NCBI GenBank assembly: GCA_000708835.1
Contig: DF237006.1
Span: 69,817 to 133,816 of the forward strand
Direction: 5' to 3'
DNA from: Klebsormidium nitens
Lineage: Eukaryota; Streptophyta; Klebsormidiophyceae; Klebsormidiales; Klebsormidiaceae
Length of the DNA stretch: 64,000 bases
A program made the translations under genes and the position numbers. The notes under the pieces were generated by a model. It worked only from the letters and a program-made list of their open reading frames with translations, was not told where the DNA came from and ran no database searches. Shown here piece after piece: positions 36,464-48,600 of this stretch (position 1 is its first letter; every line of letters starts with the position of its first letter).

Positions 36464-39400
36464 TCAAGCGTCTCTCAAAGACTCGTCTGGACCGCGGCTC
36501 TGGACACTCTGACTGTCGCCCGACTTTCTCCTGTCGACCGCTTGGTCGTGCTTTATAGGCTGCCGGACCTCCCGCGTCTCCTCGTCCTCTGACGAGGCAC
36601 TCCCTTTCAAGTACTTTCCATCGTTTTCATAGTCAATCGAACTCGGCGGCAGAGTGGTCGGCCCTTCTCGCTCCTCCTCCTCCGCCACCTTCGCCAGCGC
36701 GCCGCCCCGCTTCCCGGCAGACCCCACCTCACTCAAAACCTCTTCCTCTTCCTCGTCCGTCGTCTCTCCGTTCCTCCGCGCCTCATCATCCTCCAAATCT
36801 TGCAACTGGAACGACAGATCCCGTTTTACGCTCGGCCCCTCCACCTCCGCCTGCTTACGTCCCGCCGATCCTTTTGCTTTTTGCGGCCCGGGGCTTCCAG
36901 CGTGGTCACCGCTGATGCTGGTGGTCGGGGAGCGGCTCTCCGGGCTATCCGCCCGGCTGACGCGCGCCTTCTCACCGCTGACGTCAGCGACGTCGGCCTC
37001 ATCCTCGTCCTCGGAGTGCTCCACCGGCGCCGCGGCCGCCTTCGCTTTCGCGGGTAGCGGCGAATCGTCGTCAGACTCTTCCTCGCTCTCCTCGTCCGCC
37101 TCGCGCAGCCACTGGCGGACGAACGGGTTTTGTTTTAGCGGAAAGTTCGTCGTACAACTCTAGGTTTTTCATCCATGTAGCAACGGTTTTCAATTAGCAA
37201 CTGCCGACACCCGATGCAGAGGACCTATGTCCAGCATGATCATCATCGCGCTGGATCTGATTCGCGAGCCTTGATAGCAGTTGCGTTCATATCAATTGAC
37301 TTACTGCCATTTGGTTTCTGGTACGTTTTGGCAGATCCTGCCAAAACTTAACCATCACCGAAGAGCCTCAGAACAGCCTCGGTGCGTCTGAACAGGCGAC
37401 TGTCCGTATTTCAGCACCAGCTTTCCTCAAACATTTCAGCAGGGTCTAAGGTTACGACCAAGCAGTAAGGAAATGCTACGGAAAAAGACAACCCCGCGCC
37501 TCGCAGAGCTCCGCTCTTCTTTGATAGATCGCAAGGCTCATAGTTGTTCACTTGCAAAGCTCATACAGCAAATTCCGAACGTGTACAAAGGACGGGGCCA
37601 CTGACCGTGAGGAAGATCTTGCACTGGTTGAGGTACTTTTTGTCGCTTTCATCCGCGTATCGCTTCTCGCCCTCCCACTGAAACAGCCCCTCCTCCGAAA
37701 GCACGTCCTCGTCATATAGCAACTGGGCGACCTGCAAAGAGGACACCCCTTGCATTGGTCGCCGCATGATGTGTGCACAGACAGTCTGTAGCTGCATGCA
37801 CGTCTTCCACCCGCGTCCTACGCCGTACTTCCAGCGCCGTCATGGTGCTCAATATCGCCACCACTCTAGTTTCACTTGTGGCTCTGGCTGCGGACGCAAG
37901 CAATGTCAGGACAACATGCTAGTCAGCAACTCCCGCTAAGTGGATGCTTCTTCAGATAAAGGAGAGACACAAAAGCAAACATAGAAAGGCTGAGGTACAA
38001 AGTATTGCATGCATCGCTTCACCCATCACGGTCTGGCACAGAACAGAGCTTCAGAACGTGAAAGCAATGTGCTCTTGGTGACGAATGAAGCGCGGCGCAC
38101 CTTTGCAAACAGCGGGCCGAAGTCCCGGGTGGGCTTCTCTTCGCAGGCCTCCTCCAACGTCAGCAGCACCTCCGCCTGATACACACCAAGAGCGGAGCTC
38201 AGGATGCGTGAACCCAGAATCGAAGGCTTTCACAAATCACACGAACCTGCATGCGTGAACCTTGACGGCATCCGCTAGGCAGGAAGCCTTTCCCGTTCCA
38301 AGGATGGTGAAGTTTATCGGCGTCTGCCCTGCAGCCTCAACTGACGAACCGAACTTCGTCTCACCAAGTAATGAAACAAATGGTTCTCTGACATTTTCAG
38401 ACAGACGACTCGTCCTCCCCGACAGTATATTGGCCCAAATAACTCATACGCGACTTGACATCCCCAGCCATGCTATCAGGCTTTGAACCTGCTATCTCCG
38501 CAAAGTGCACGACGCAGCGAAGGCGCCTCACCTCGTCCTCCTCGCCCGTGAGAAACTTTTTGAGAAGCGAGCCCCATTGCGTTAGCAGCTTCTTCAGCGC
38601 CGTCAGCGTGGCAGCTGGACAAGCAGACAAGCAATAAGCTGCGGATGATTGTGCCACGGCTAGGACCAAGAAAGTAAATCTTGTCCTCCTGGATAATAAC
38701 TCTCGAGCGCCTTCGTCAAACGCCATTCTAAAAGTCGTGGATCTGCTCGCTAGCCACGACACGAAACAAGGCAGACGCAGCATTGAACGTTCAAGTAGGT
38801 CAAAGTGCAGGCACGTTCTCACGTCTATTCTTCGACGAAGGAGTTGAAGGAGGTCGCATAGATGCAGTCCAGTCACTTGGTACTGCGTCCAGCGCAACAG
38901 CTTACAACCTGGAGTTTATAATTCTCGCTTGTATTCATAGTGACAAGAGCACGAAAGTGATCGCAGCGTACCTGGTGAGGCGGGCTTGCCCTCGAGCGTC
39001 ATGACGAGCATCGTCTTGAACACCCCGCTCGCGCACTCGGCGAACGTCTTGTTGTAGGCCAGCCTGCAGGCACGCACACGAGAGCTGCTGAATTCAGAAC
39101 GTTCAACAAGATGCTCTGGCATAAGTTTTCACGGGTCCCTCCTTTGGACTAAACCTGAGCAGATTGTTTGTCGTAGGCGACGGAAGGCCGCGTGAGGTTT
39201 GCGAAATGACGATGAGGGCAGAATATGAAAGACGATTGAGAGATGCCGGTTCCCCCAAACGACGGACAACAGGCCATATGATCTACTAAGCTTGCAATCA
39301 TTGTCTCCGTCTGTATGGAAGGGTCTACAGGGTTGTGTGAGTGCTCACTTGAGGCCGTTGATCTCCAGTTGCACGTTCTCCTGCTTGATCTTCTCTACCA

Positions 39401-42400
39401 CGCCCCGCCGGAACGTCCCGCCCACCTGCCAAAAGAGACGCTCGATGAGGCAGGCTGCAACTATAAATTTTCGCTGTGAACTTTCCGTTACAAGCCTTTG
39501 AAAGGATCCAATGTCCGCTTAGCAAAACCTTCAGACAGGTAGAACCAAGCTCGCTGCTTGGTTCCAATTTCTGCTGGAGAACGAGACAGATGTCAAAACC
39601 AATCCCCACGTACAAGTGAGTGCAAAAAGAGAGCCAAAACTACACGGGTACATGTAACCCGATCTTGGCCCCTCAGAACGAGCACTCGGTTCCTCACGTC
39701 GGGCAAGTTGGCAAAACGCTGCAGGCATCTCATGCGGCATCCTTCATCCCCCCCGTCACTTTCTCCCCCCGTTCTAGTTCTTACCTCCTTGAGGAACTCG
39801 CTGTCCTGGTCCTCCTCGTCCGTCTCCTCGTCCCCCTGCGCCGACGCGCGCGCGCTGCGGCTGACGTCCATCGCGTTCTCGTCCCTGCTGTTGTCCTCCG
39901 CCGCGGCCGCTGCCAGGTCGGCCAGCTTGGCGGCGGGGATCGGCGCCACCGACTGCTTCCACTCGTCGTCCTCGGCGCCCTCGCGCACCATGGCCCAACG
40001 ACACCCCTTGCCCGCCACGCCCACCTGCGGAATGCACAGCACGAGAGATCAATGTCTCCTCAATTTATGTATAATAAGCTCCAAATATAGGAAGCTCCTA
40101 ACCCCAACATTAAAACCTAACCCTCAACTACGCGGTCCCCACCTTTACCCACCCTAGACCCCCAAAGTAACCCCAGCCGTCCCAAGCTGGTTAGCTTACA
40201 TTATTTAAAGCTTATCATACCTGAATGAGTTCTGGAGAAGTCAGTCTCTGGACGAGCAAGGGTGAGCAGTGGAGGAGAGACACGTGGAACGATTGGCGCC
40301 GCAGTGTCCGCACCACAATCTCAGATGCCGCTCTTTCAAGGATCGGCTTGCGTACCCGTGATGAAGACTAACGTACCCCTGGAGCAAGACGCAAAGAACG
40401 GCATGAACGAAAAGGGTTCTCAGAGAACATTGAAAAGACCAGTACTGCGTATGAGGAAGCAAAGGGCCGCCTCACCTCTTCTGGATTCCAGGAGATCGGC
40501 ACCACTGCTGCCCCCTCTGATTCCTCATCATCAGAGCCTGCACAGAAAAGAGATCTCAGCAAATGTAACGGCCCAGATGAGATATATGGCGCAGCCTATT
40601 TACTAGTCACCGAATGATGACCAAAAGGGGTACTTGACGCAATTCTCTGCTGATTTGAGGACGCGCCGGATTTGGGCCGGGTGCGCGAATGCGTTGACGC
40701 GATTGCGCTGTGTTGGCAGGCTTAACGAGCTAGAATCCCCGTCCGGATCCGCCCGCACTTCGTATCATATCCAGCCGATCGCTTTACAAACGCCGGAGCT
40801 TACCTTTTTCTAATCCTCGACCCAGTAAACATTCACGCCAGTAAACAAGTGAGCTTTTTGGGTTCAACCAGGATTCTTACTCAGATACTCTTGTGCTCTG
40901 CACCTGTACCCACCCTAGCCCCCTACCAACGCCACCGGTCCCCATAAGTGGTCGATAAGCTCTTACTATTCACTCAAATGATGGGGCTCACCTTTGTGCG
41001 CGTCTGCGCCGCCGACGCCCGCCTGGTCGTACTCCAGCTCCTCGTCGCTGTCGTCATCCTCCATCGGCTGCGCCAGCATCGAGATGCGCGAGTATGCGGG
41101 CACCCGGAAGCCGCCCCCGACCTCCACCTGCCACCAAAGCACATGACTGATGACTCCTCACATGGATGATGCTTGACCAACTCTCCATCTCTAGTTTCTC
41201 AAACGCACTTTGCCCGCAACCCAATGATTGCAGAATCGGTGCATGCTTTCTAGGGTGATAAAGTGACTTTCTAGGGTCAACGCTGTTGTACACAAGGATA
41301 TCGTGCATCGTCTTCAAGATTCCTGACCTGGTCAACTTAGACTTTTCATTTTCGGTAGGGCGCATGGCAAGCGCCACTCGAACTAAACACATAATAGCAA
41401 TGTTTTGAGGAGCGGCGACTCGGCGGCCGGCAGCGCGAAGACGAGTTACGGGCCCAACCTTGAAGGAGAGGACGGCCCCCGGCTCCACCACCGCCTTGTC
41501 CTTCACCAGCACATTGTCGCACACCACCGCTGACGTCAGCACCGCGCCGTTCCCGATCTTGACGTCGTTCCAGACGTACGACCCGTAGATGCGCACGTTG
41601 GCGCCGATGACGCAGTTGCTGCCGATCACTGAGTTCTGGATGATTGTCCGCTCGCCGACCACCGTCTTCTCGCCCAGGACCGTGTTTTCGCCAATCACGG
41701 CCGTCCGAGCAATTTTCAAGTCTGCATAAGGATCATGCGAACGCTATTCGCGAATCCGTCGGCTCCAACGATAAAGAGCTGAGATGATAAAGGAAGAGTC
41801 CCAACCAGGTGACTAAGAAAAGCCGTTCCCGAGTACATCATTGGGACACGGGTAGTGAAGCACCTACAGCTTCGTATAAATACGCTCTGGCCAGCAGTTC
41901 TTGAACAAAACTCTCCCGATTCGTGTTCGCTCCAGCGTCCCTCGAATGCCGACCGTTCCTTTAACGTAGTGCGTCTTCAAAGTTGATCCAACGGGAGGTG
42001 CCTGGCAGTTTGGCAGCCGAGTTTTGCAGAAAGCTTATGGAGAGTCCAAGATAGTGCAGTGGACCGACCTTCCTCCTTATAGATGTTGGTCCGGCCCAGC
42101 TTGACGTTGACGGGCCGGTTGCCGAACATGGTGTCGAGCACGAACGGGTACGCCCAGCGGTGGATGACGTCCTTGCTGACAGTGTCATACGACCGCAGAT
42201 TGTCGATCCGGGCAGCGTACTCGCGGGTCAACTCGTACGTGTAGATCTTGTTGCCCATGATCTGGACATGCACCGGACAACTCTCGAGATAAAGCGAAAG
42301 CTTCATCTTCAATCGAACGGACAGGAGGACTGCAGTGTGCGAATCGACTGCGCTGGACGCATTATGTGCGCCTACCTTCGCATACAACTGATGCATCGAC

Positions 42401-44901
42401 GAAGAGTCGGAATTGGGAAAAGCACCGGGTCATCGACAACAGCCTTCGGTTGTACCAAACAAGCCCCTATCTGCTGTGCCTTTCCATGGTCGTCTAATGA
42501 TATCTTGACCTTAGCTCTGTTACAACCACACAATAGTAACCCGCAAAACAACTCAAAGGCAACAAATTCTTCACCGGGACATCAGCACCGTACCTCGTCG
42601 CTGAGGAGCCCCTTGACGAAGTCGCGGCGAAGGTGCTGGTAGTCGAAGTTGTCGGTGAAGAGCATGAGCACCTCGGGCGCGCAGATGTCGATGAAGCAGT
42701 CCTCCAGGTCCGTGCGCAGCTGCACCGCCTGCCGACCCTCAAACATCGCGCGCTCCAGGCCCAAGTACTGCCCGCCCTTGCTGCCTGAACCCGGGAGAAA
42801 AGCACCGATCATTCGAGCAAGCGTTCTCACTCGGGCAACGAAAGTCACGGGAAGACATGAGCGATGAATCGTACGGAACTACGTTTGTCAGTGCCAAACA
42901 AGAATCGAAGATGGTGAGGACGCAGTAACAAACTAAAGATCGCGTGTGATTGTCGAAGCCATTAGAAGATTTGGCAGCTGTTATTTTAGGGCCACAGGCA
43001 ATTGACGATAAGGCAAAGCCGTGGGTCCGGCTGCTTGAAATTTATGCGTTCTAGTGATAGGTGACCACCTTGTAAAGCTCAAAATGGCCGGAGTTTGCAA
43101 GATAGAAGCATCATGTTGGCCCACACGAAACAACCCACCTTCCCGACCCCCGCTCTCTTTGCCGTGATCGTACAGCAGCAGCTGTTTGGTTTGCGGGTCA
43201 ATTGCAGCCAGCAGCTCCTCATTGCCCAGCCTGGTCAGGTGCGTAACCGGGTCGGGTTTGGCCTGCTTAACCACCATGGTCATGATGGCCTGCTTGTCCT
43301 TGGCCCTGCGCGCCTTGTGCTCTGCCAGTACCGCGTCCAGCGACATGTTGCTGATCGTGTCTCCCGAAATCAGGATGAAATCATTTCGTATCTGGATCGA
43401 GAAAGACAACGTCAGAATAAGAAGCAATTCCGCTGATTTTTGATTCGTTTCTAGAACGACATTTCAGAAACGGCACGACTGAAAGTAAATTTGAGAGCCT
43501 TTGAGGTGGTCGAAGCAGTATACAGCAATGCTTTGATCAGATGAAGAATGTCGAACAAAGCTGTAATCTGAAAGATCTGCAAGCTCGTTCCATTAGAGTC
43601 ACTCTCGAAAGAATGAATAGTACCCTGGTCATAAAAACTTCTTCTAGTCGTAAAGATCATTTGCCTCTTCGAACTGCTCGCCCGGGCCATCTTTCCTACT
43701 AACCATATTGATTCTTGCAAGGGCACCAAGTTGGCCATAGTAGGATCAGCGCACTTACCAAATTCTTTTCATCTATTAAGCGCAGCGCCTCCCCCGCGCT
43801 CATGGAGTTGTGCGAGACGATGGGCGTCACATGGAAGTTGGGTTGCTTCTTCCACTTGGAGGTCTCTATGTACGCCTGGATCTGGCGGGCGTGCGCGCAG
43901 CAGAACACTAGGACGTCCTCCACCCCGGCTGACGCCAGCCACTCCAGCGTGTAGTCGATCATGGGGACGTTCGCAACAGGGAGGAGCATCTGCAACCACC
44001 AATTAACAAATAAGTCACCATTTGCGAAACCAACCCGGCCGCAAGTTGGACACATTCATCTCTTGTTGCACAAGCAGGCAGACCTGACGACGGCACCTGC
44101 TTCGAGCGGGAGTCCAAAGAAGAAGCTGGCGCACATAGAGAATGGGCCAAAGATGCGGTCCAAGCATATGAGCGCTTATGACATCGATAACTCGACCTGT
44201 TTCTGGAAGGCAATGCCATTCAGCCCTTAGGAGCACTGATCGGGGGAGCTTGCATTTGGGGTGGCTGGAAGATATGGTCAACATACAGGGTTGGGACTGC
44301 TTCGGTGGGGATGCGCAACCAGTAATCAGAGAATTTCTCGAGGTTCGATGGGGCGTTTGATGGGGCAGATTAACCGCGCTGACAAGACCTTGTAGTTTGA
44401 ACAAGCACCACCAGTGTACACACTCAACGGGATAATCTTCTGTACACCTGTCCTTTTATGTCATAAGAATGTATAGAAGTATGCACACCAACGAGCCATT
44501 GACATTTGAGATCTGTAGTAAGAACCAGGAATTGATTTGTTGATTGAGAGCCTACGGTTTCACTTGATCGTCCAAATCAGTGGCATTGACTATCACAGCA
44601 GAAACCCTTGATCAAAGTAGATTCGCAACATCCACCATTACCATGAAACAGCTTTTGATCAAAATGCAAGTTGGAAGATACATCAAGCCTTGTCACATGT
44701 CTAAGAACCAAGCAGAAAATGGCGTTCTCAGTCTTGAGAGGTGCTTATCAACCACCGAACGTGAGATGGGCTGACCTTCGGCCGTTCCAAGGTTATAGGC
44801 TTGAATTTTTGAGCGAAGCTGTCGGCCAGCAGAATTGCCTGGAGGGGCCCCTGTGCTTCTTCATCAGCCACTTCCTGAGGTGGCCCCTTACGAGGCGCCA
44901 T
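36464..44901 (-). CDS. EIF2B5: Translation initiation factor eIF2B, epsilon (catalytic) subunit
   Basis: Catalytic subunit of the GDP-GTP exchange factor for eIF2. Fifteen minus-strand exons: 44901-44776, 43989-43759, 43391-43139, 42784-42594, 42261-42069, 41721-41459, 41127-40992, 40537-40476, 40024-39785, 39425-39349, 39063-38972, 38614-38532, 38175-38101, 37731-37606 and 37111-36464. All phases close, giving 931 residues. The N terminus is the pyrophosphorylase-like fold ([37 protein letters not shown]). The NF motif needed for exchange is present ([15 protein letters not shown]). A left-handed beta-helix of hexapeptide repeats follows ([20 protein letters not shown]), then acidic linkers, then the W2 HEAT domain ([18 protein letters not shown]), including the conserved Glu. 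The family normally stops just after the acidic motif [16 protein letters not shown]. Here 199 further residues, rich in Glu, Asp, Ser and Lys, follow in the same exon. Confidence 0.94.
40140..40170. repeat. C-rich repeat in an eIF2B epsilon intron
   Basis: The word TACCCACCCTAG followed by a run of C recurs in a second intron near 40907-40925. Both tracts also hold CGGTCCCC and related C-rich words, and the first contains CCTAACCCT. The pair may be decayed copies of one repeat. Confidence 0.4.
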
Positions 44902-45632
44902 GGCCACCAGGGCCTACCACCCTCTCCCCAGCAACTGTGCGTACAATGCCCTGCAGCCTGAGCACTTCCACAGGCTTTGCAATCAGTTCACAGCCACCCA
45001 GAACAACCACCTCGCAGCCACTTGGGTCCAGCTGCCAGTGCGGGCGCTCTATACAGCCTTGTACAGGCTCGTGCGGCGTGCCCCACGCTACGATGACTGG
45101 GCCTGGCGTGCAGTCTCCAGAGGGAGGATCTCGGCACAGTGTCACTGTTGGTATTTAATTGCCCCGGTGATGAAGTGCAGGTTAGAGCAAGTGGCCGGTA
45201 GCTTTCTGCTTGGGTTAATTGAGCATCCAGGACCGGCGACCGCGAAGGGCCCCCGGGTGGACAGAAGCCGCCGGCCGGTCCTGTCGCAAATATTTCTAGG
45301 GGAGAGCAAAAATGGTGACGGGCCACCAAATGGCCCAGGCAAGGTCCAGGACCATGCACTGCATCTGCCACATGAGGACAAGGCTCGAGTACTTTCAACA
45401 TGGTCATCATGAGGGCAGAGCCGCATGCCAGTCGAAGAGTGACTCCGTTTGGGCGGCCCAATCTCCATTCTCCACTCGAGGGCGCCACCTTCAAGCTTGG
45501 GGGCATGCGACTTGTAAGATTATTCTTTTTGGAGCAGTTGGAGGGTGAAGGGACGGCAGGAAGGTGCTAGGCACAAAGTGTAGCCTGCGTCAAGTACCAC
45601 GAAGAGTAGTTTGATCTCTGTGTACAAGTGCC
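44902..45632. other. Divergent spacer between eIF2B epsilon and SUD1
   Basis: A 731-base spacer expected to hold both promoters. Open frames run through it on both strands (for example 44900-45412), but they have no motif and no conserved splice partner. Confidence 0.5.
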
Positions 45633-48600
45633 ATGGAGGGCCCTTCAGCGGTAGCAGGTTACGAGGAAGAGGAGGACGTATGCCGCATTTGCCGCATGCC
45701 CGGAGAGCCAGACTCACCGTTGTACTATCCGTGTCAGTGCAACGGGTCCATCCGTTGGGTCCACCAGGAGTGCTTGCTTCAGTGGTTAAAACATAGCTCC
45801 ACTGTAAGCTGCGAGGTGAGACTAGCGTGCAGGAAGGGTTTGCCGCGTGCCTTTGTCATTCTAAGACTTGTGGTTTCATATGCAGGACACCGCGTTGAAG
45901 TTAGCTCAACTTTGAAACTTTGAACATTCTGTACTCCTTGAAAGCTGTCTTGCTTCTCTTGTTTAGGGTTGTTGCTGGGCCGTTCTTTGAACAGGCCCAT
46001 GCAAATGGCTGCTTATGAATGCAGATACATTTGCTTGTCAAATCTGCTCATTAAGATACAACTGGAGTTTATCTGATCATTGATGATGTCCAAGTCATCG
46101 TTCTGTCTGGACTAGTATCCTGCGAATATGTCTGAAGTTTCTTCTGCTTATGGTCCTTATAAATCAATGGCATGTTCTTTGACAAGGTTTTGTTTACAGA
46201 AGGCACGGTGGTTGCCAATCTGACCCGCTTGTTACAAAGAGGTCGTTCTAGTGGAGCATGTGGTTCTCCTGAAACAATGACATCAGCGGAACATTCTGAA
46301 GTGTCATCATCTCGCTGCTCTTCAATGATCCTCAATCAGGCTGGGTCCTCTGCAGGTCTGCAAGCATCCGTTCACGTTCTCCCCTGTCTACGCCCCCGAC
46401 GCCCCTTCCCGACTGCCCCTCTGGGAGCTCCTCAAGGGTTTGATCTCCAAAGTCACCCGGGGCAGCCGCATTGTGGCTCGCCTCAACCTCGTCCTCACAG
46501 TCTGGCTTGTGATCGTCCCCTATGCCACCTCCTGGCTGTGGAGGCTCGCCTTTGCCAAGACCTGGAGCATGCAGGAAGACCTGCTCCCCCAGCTGGCCCC
46601 CCTGCAGCTCCTCAGCGACTGCCTCTTTGGCAGCTTCTTGTCGGCCGGCATCGTGTTCACTTTCCTGGGGGCCACTGCGATCAAGGAGTACGTGCGGCAA
46701 CTGCAGGAGCCGGTCCTGGCCGAGGACGCACGCCAGGCAGAACCCGAGGGGGTGGTAGCGGCGTTCAATGCAGGGCTAAGAGACGGGCAGGAAGGGGCAG
46801 CGCAGCATCCGGTGGGGCCCGAGAATGTCGGGGGGCCAGGACAACAGAATGTCGAGGTCCCGCAAGCGGAGGGTTTGCAGTTGCTCGGGGCGGCGGCTGC
46901 CGGCGGCGCGGGGGCTGGGGGGGTGCTGGAGGTTGACAACGGGGCCGTTGAGGTGCCTTTTGAGGAGCTCATTGGGATGCAGGGCCCCATTCTCAACCTC
47001 CTGGAGAATGCAATAACGGTCTTGGTTTCGAACGCGCTGTTTCTGGGGGCCGTGGTCATGGTCCCATTCCATGTGGGGAGGCTGGTGGTGCTGGCCCTCG
47101 AAGGATCCCCGGTCCTTCGAAGCGGGGTTGCGCGTTTGCAGGGGCTCAAGGGGAGCTTCCTGGTTCCGGAAGTTATGGACAAACTGGCGCAGGTCGCGGC
47201 AAGCTTGAGAGAGGAGGTCGCTGTGGTGTCAAACTGGTCAGAACCATTGGTGCGGTCAGTCACGGGGGGTCCGAACGGAAGCAGCATCTCAGCATTGACC
47301 AGCTTTCTCGCCTTTGGGGGCGAAGAAACGTGGAGCAAGGCTGTCGGCAACTCCACTGCTTTTGGTTTTGCAGCAGAAGAGACGGGGTCGCTTTCCGAGA
47401 ATAGTAGCTTCGCGGCGAATGTGAGCACGTTAGGAGAGGTCATCAATGCGACTGTGAGCGGCAATATCAGTGAGGCGTCAAATTCGACCAGCCTTCTGCC
47501 GGGGGGGGTTCCGAAGACTGCAGACTTAGACGTCTCCGATGCAACGACTCTGTTTGCGGGTTACTCAGTGCTGGTACTGGGGCTGTGCTTGTGGCTGACG
47601 GCATGGTACGGAGTGAAGCGGTGGCGGGGGGAGTCTGTTCTGCACCGGCAGCGGGGGGTGGGGGCCGTCATTGCTGCAGCCCCTGAAGCAGGGAGACAGG
47701 TGAGAAGACGTTTGGCGGTTTTCCCTCTCTGGGAGCTTATACAAAATTTTCGAAATCGCAGGTGGACTGCTGGAATCTGTGACACTCGATACCTGGACCA
47801 ATCACTTGTGTAAACCTGACCGGCTTTCCTACTTTACTGTCTCTCAAACCTCTCTGCGTTTGTTGTGGGCTGACCTTCATGGTCGTCAAAGACATGGTAC
47901 CTTCCACGGATTGAACGAAGGATACCAACTCTCGTTGAAGACATCCGTTTCCATAACCTCTTTGCTCATTGCCAGACACTGATCTTTCTCGCTCTTTTGT
48001 GGCGGATTTGTTTATGTGGTGCATGACTTACCTCTCCTTTTACTCCATTCTGTGCAGGTCATTGCCGGTGTGCGTTACTTCATGACCTCCGTCAAGGTGT
48101 CCTTTCTGTTGGGCCTAGAGCTGGGCGTGTTCCCGCTGCTCTGCGGCTGGTGGCTCGACTTTTGTACCTTCGCCCTGCTGGGTGCCACGTGGCCCGACCG
48201 CCTGGCCTTTCTTGAAGCGGCGCCCTTCACATGTGCGCTTCTGCACTGGCTGTCCGGGGTCATCTACATGCTGCAGCTCAGCGTCTTTGCGAGCCTTAAC
48301 CGAGAGGTGAGCCGACATTCCGATGAGATACATTCTGATTTGAGTTAGCCTTCTTTTGTAGGTTTCGAACAAACAATTTGATATCAACTGCTCCTCAATC
48401 TGCCTGATAATGACAATGGCTTTTACTCTATCAGAACAATTAGGGAAAGGAGATGGCAGCTCGAGAGCATCACAAAGCATAGTCCCTATGGTCGTACTTT
48501 ATGTTCCGTCCTTTTGAATCTTCCACGTTTTTGTTCCCAGCACCTTGCTTAGCTTACTGTCCGGTTAGCCGACGGCAAGTGCGCTTCTCTTATCGCAAGC

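Noticed and set aside
36654-37163. A 169-codon plus-strand frame rich in Ser
   Set aside because: It is the antisense shadow of the acidic eIF2B epsilon tail; Glu/Asp codons read as Ser/Pro on the other strand.
44900-45412. A 170-codon plus-strand frame between eIF2B epsilon and SUD1
   Set aside because: It begins inside the eIF2B epsilon start region on the opposite strand and has no recognised motif or splice partner.
46520-47464. A 314-codon minus-strand open frame
   Set aside because: It is antisense to SUD1 exon 2, whose hydrophobic, conserved coding and splice sites are clear. The antisense frame has no motif.
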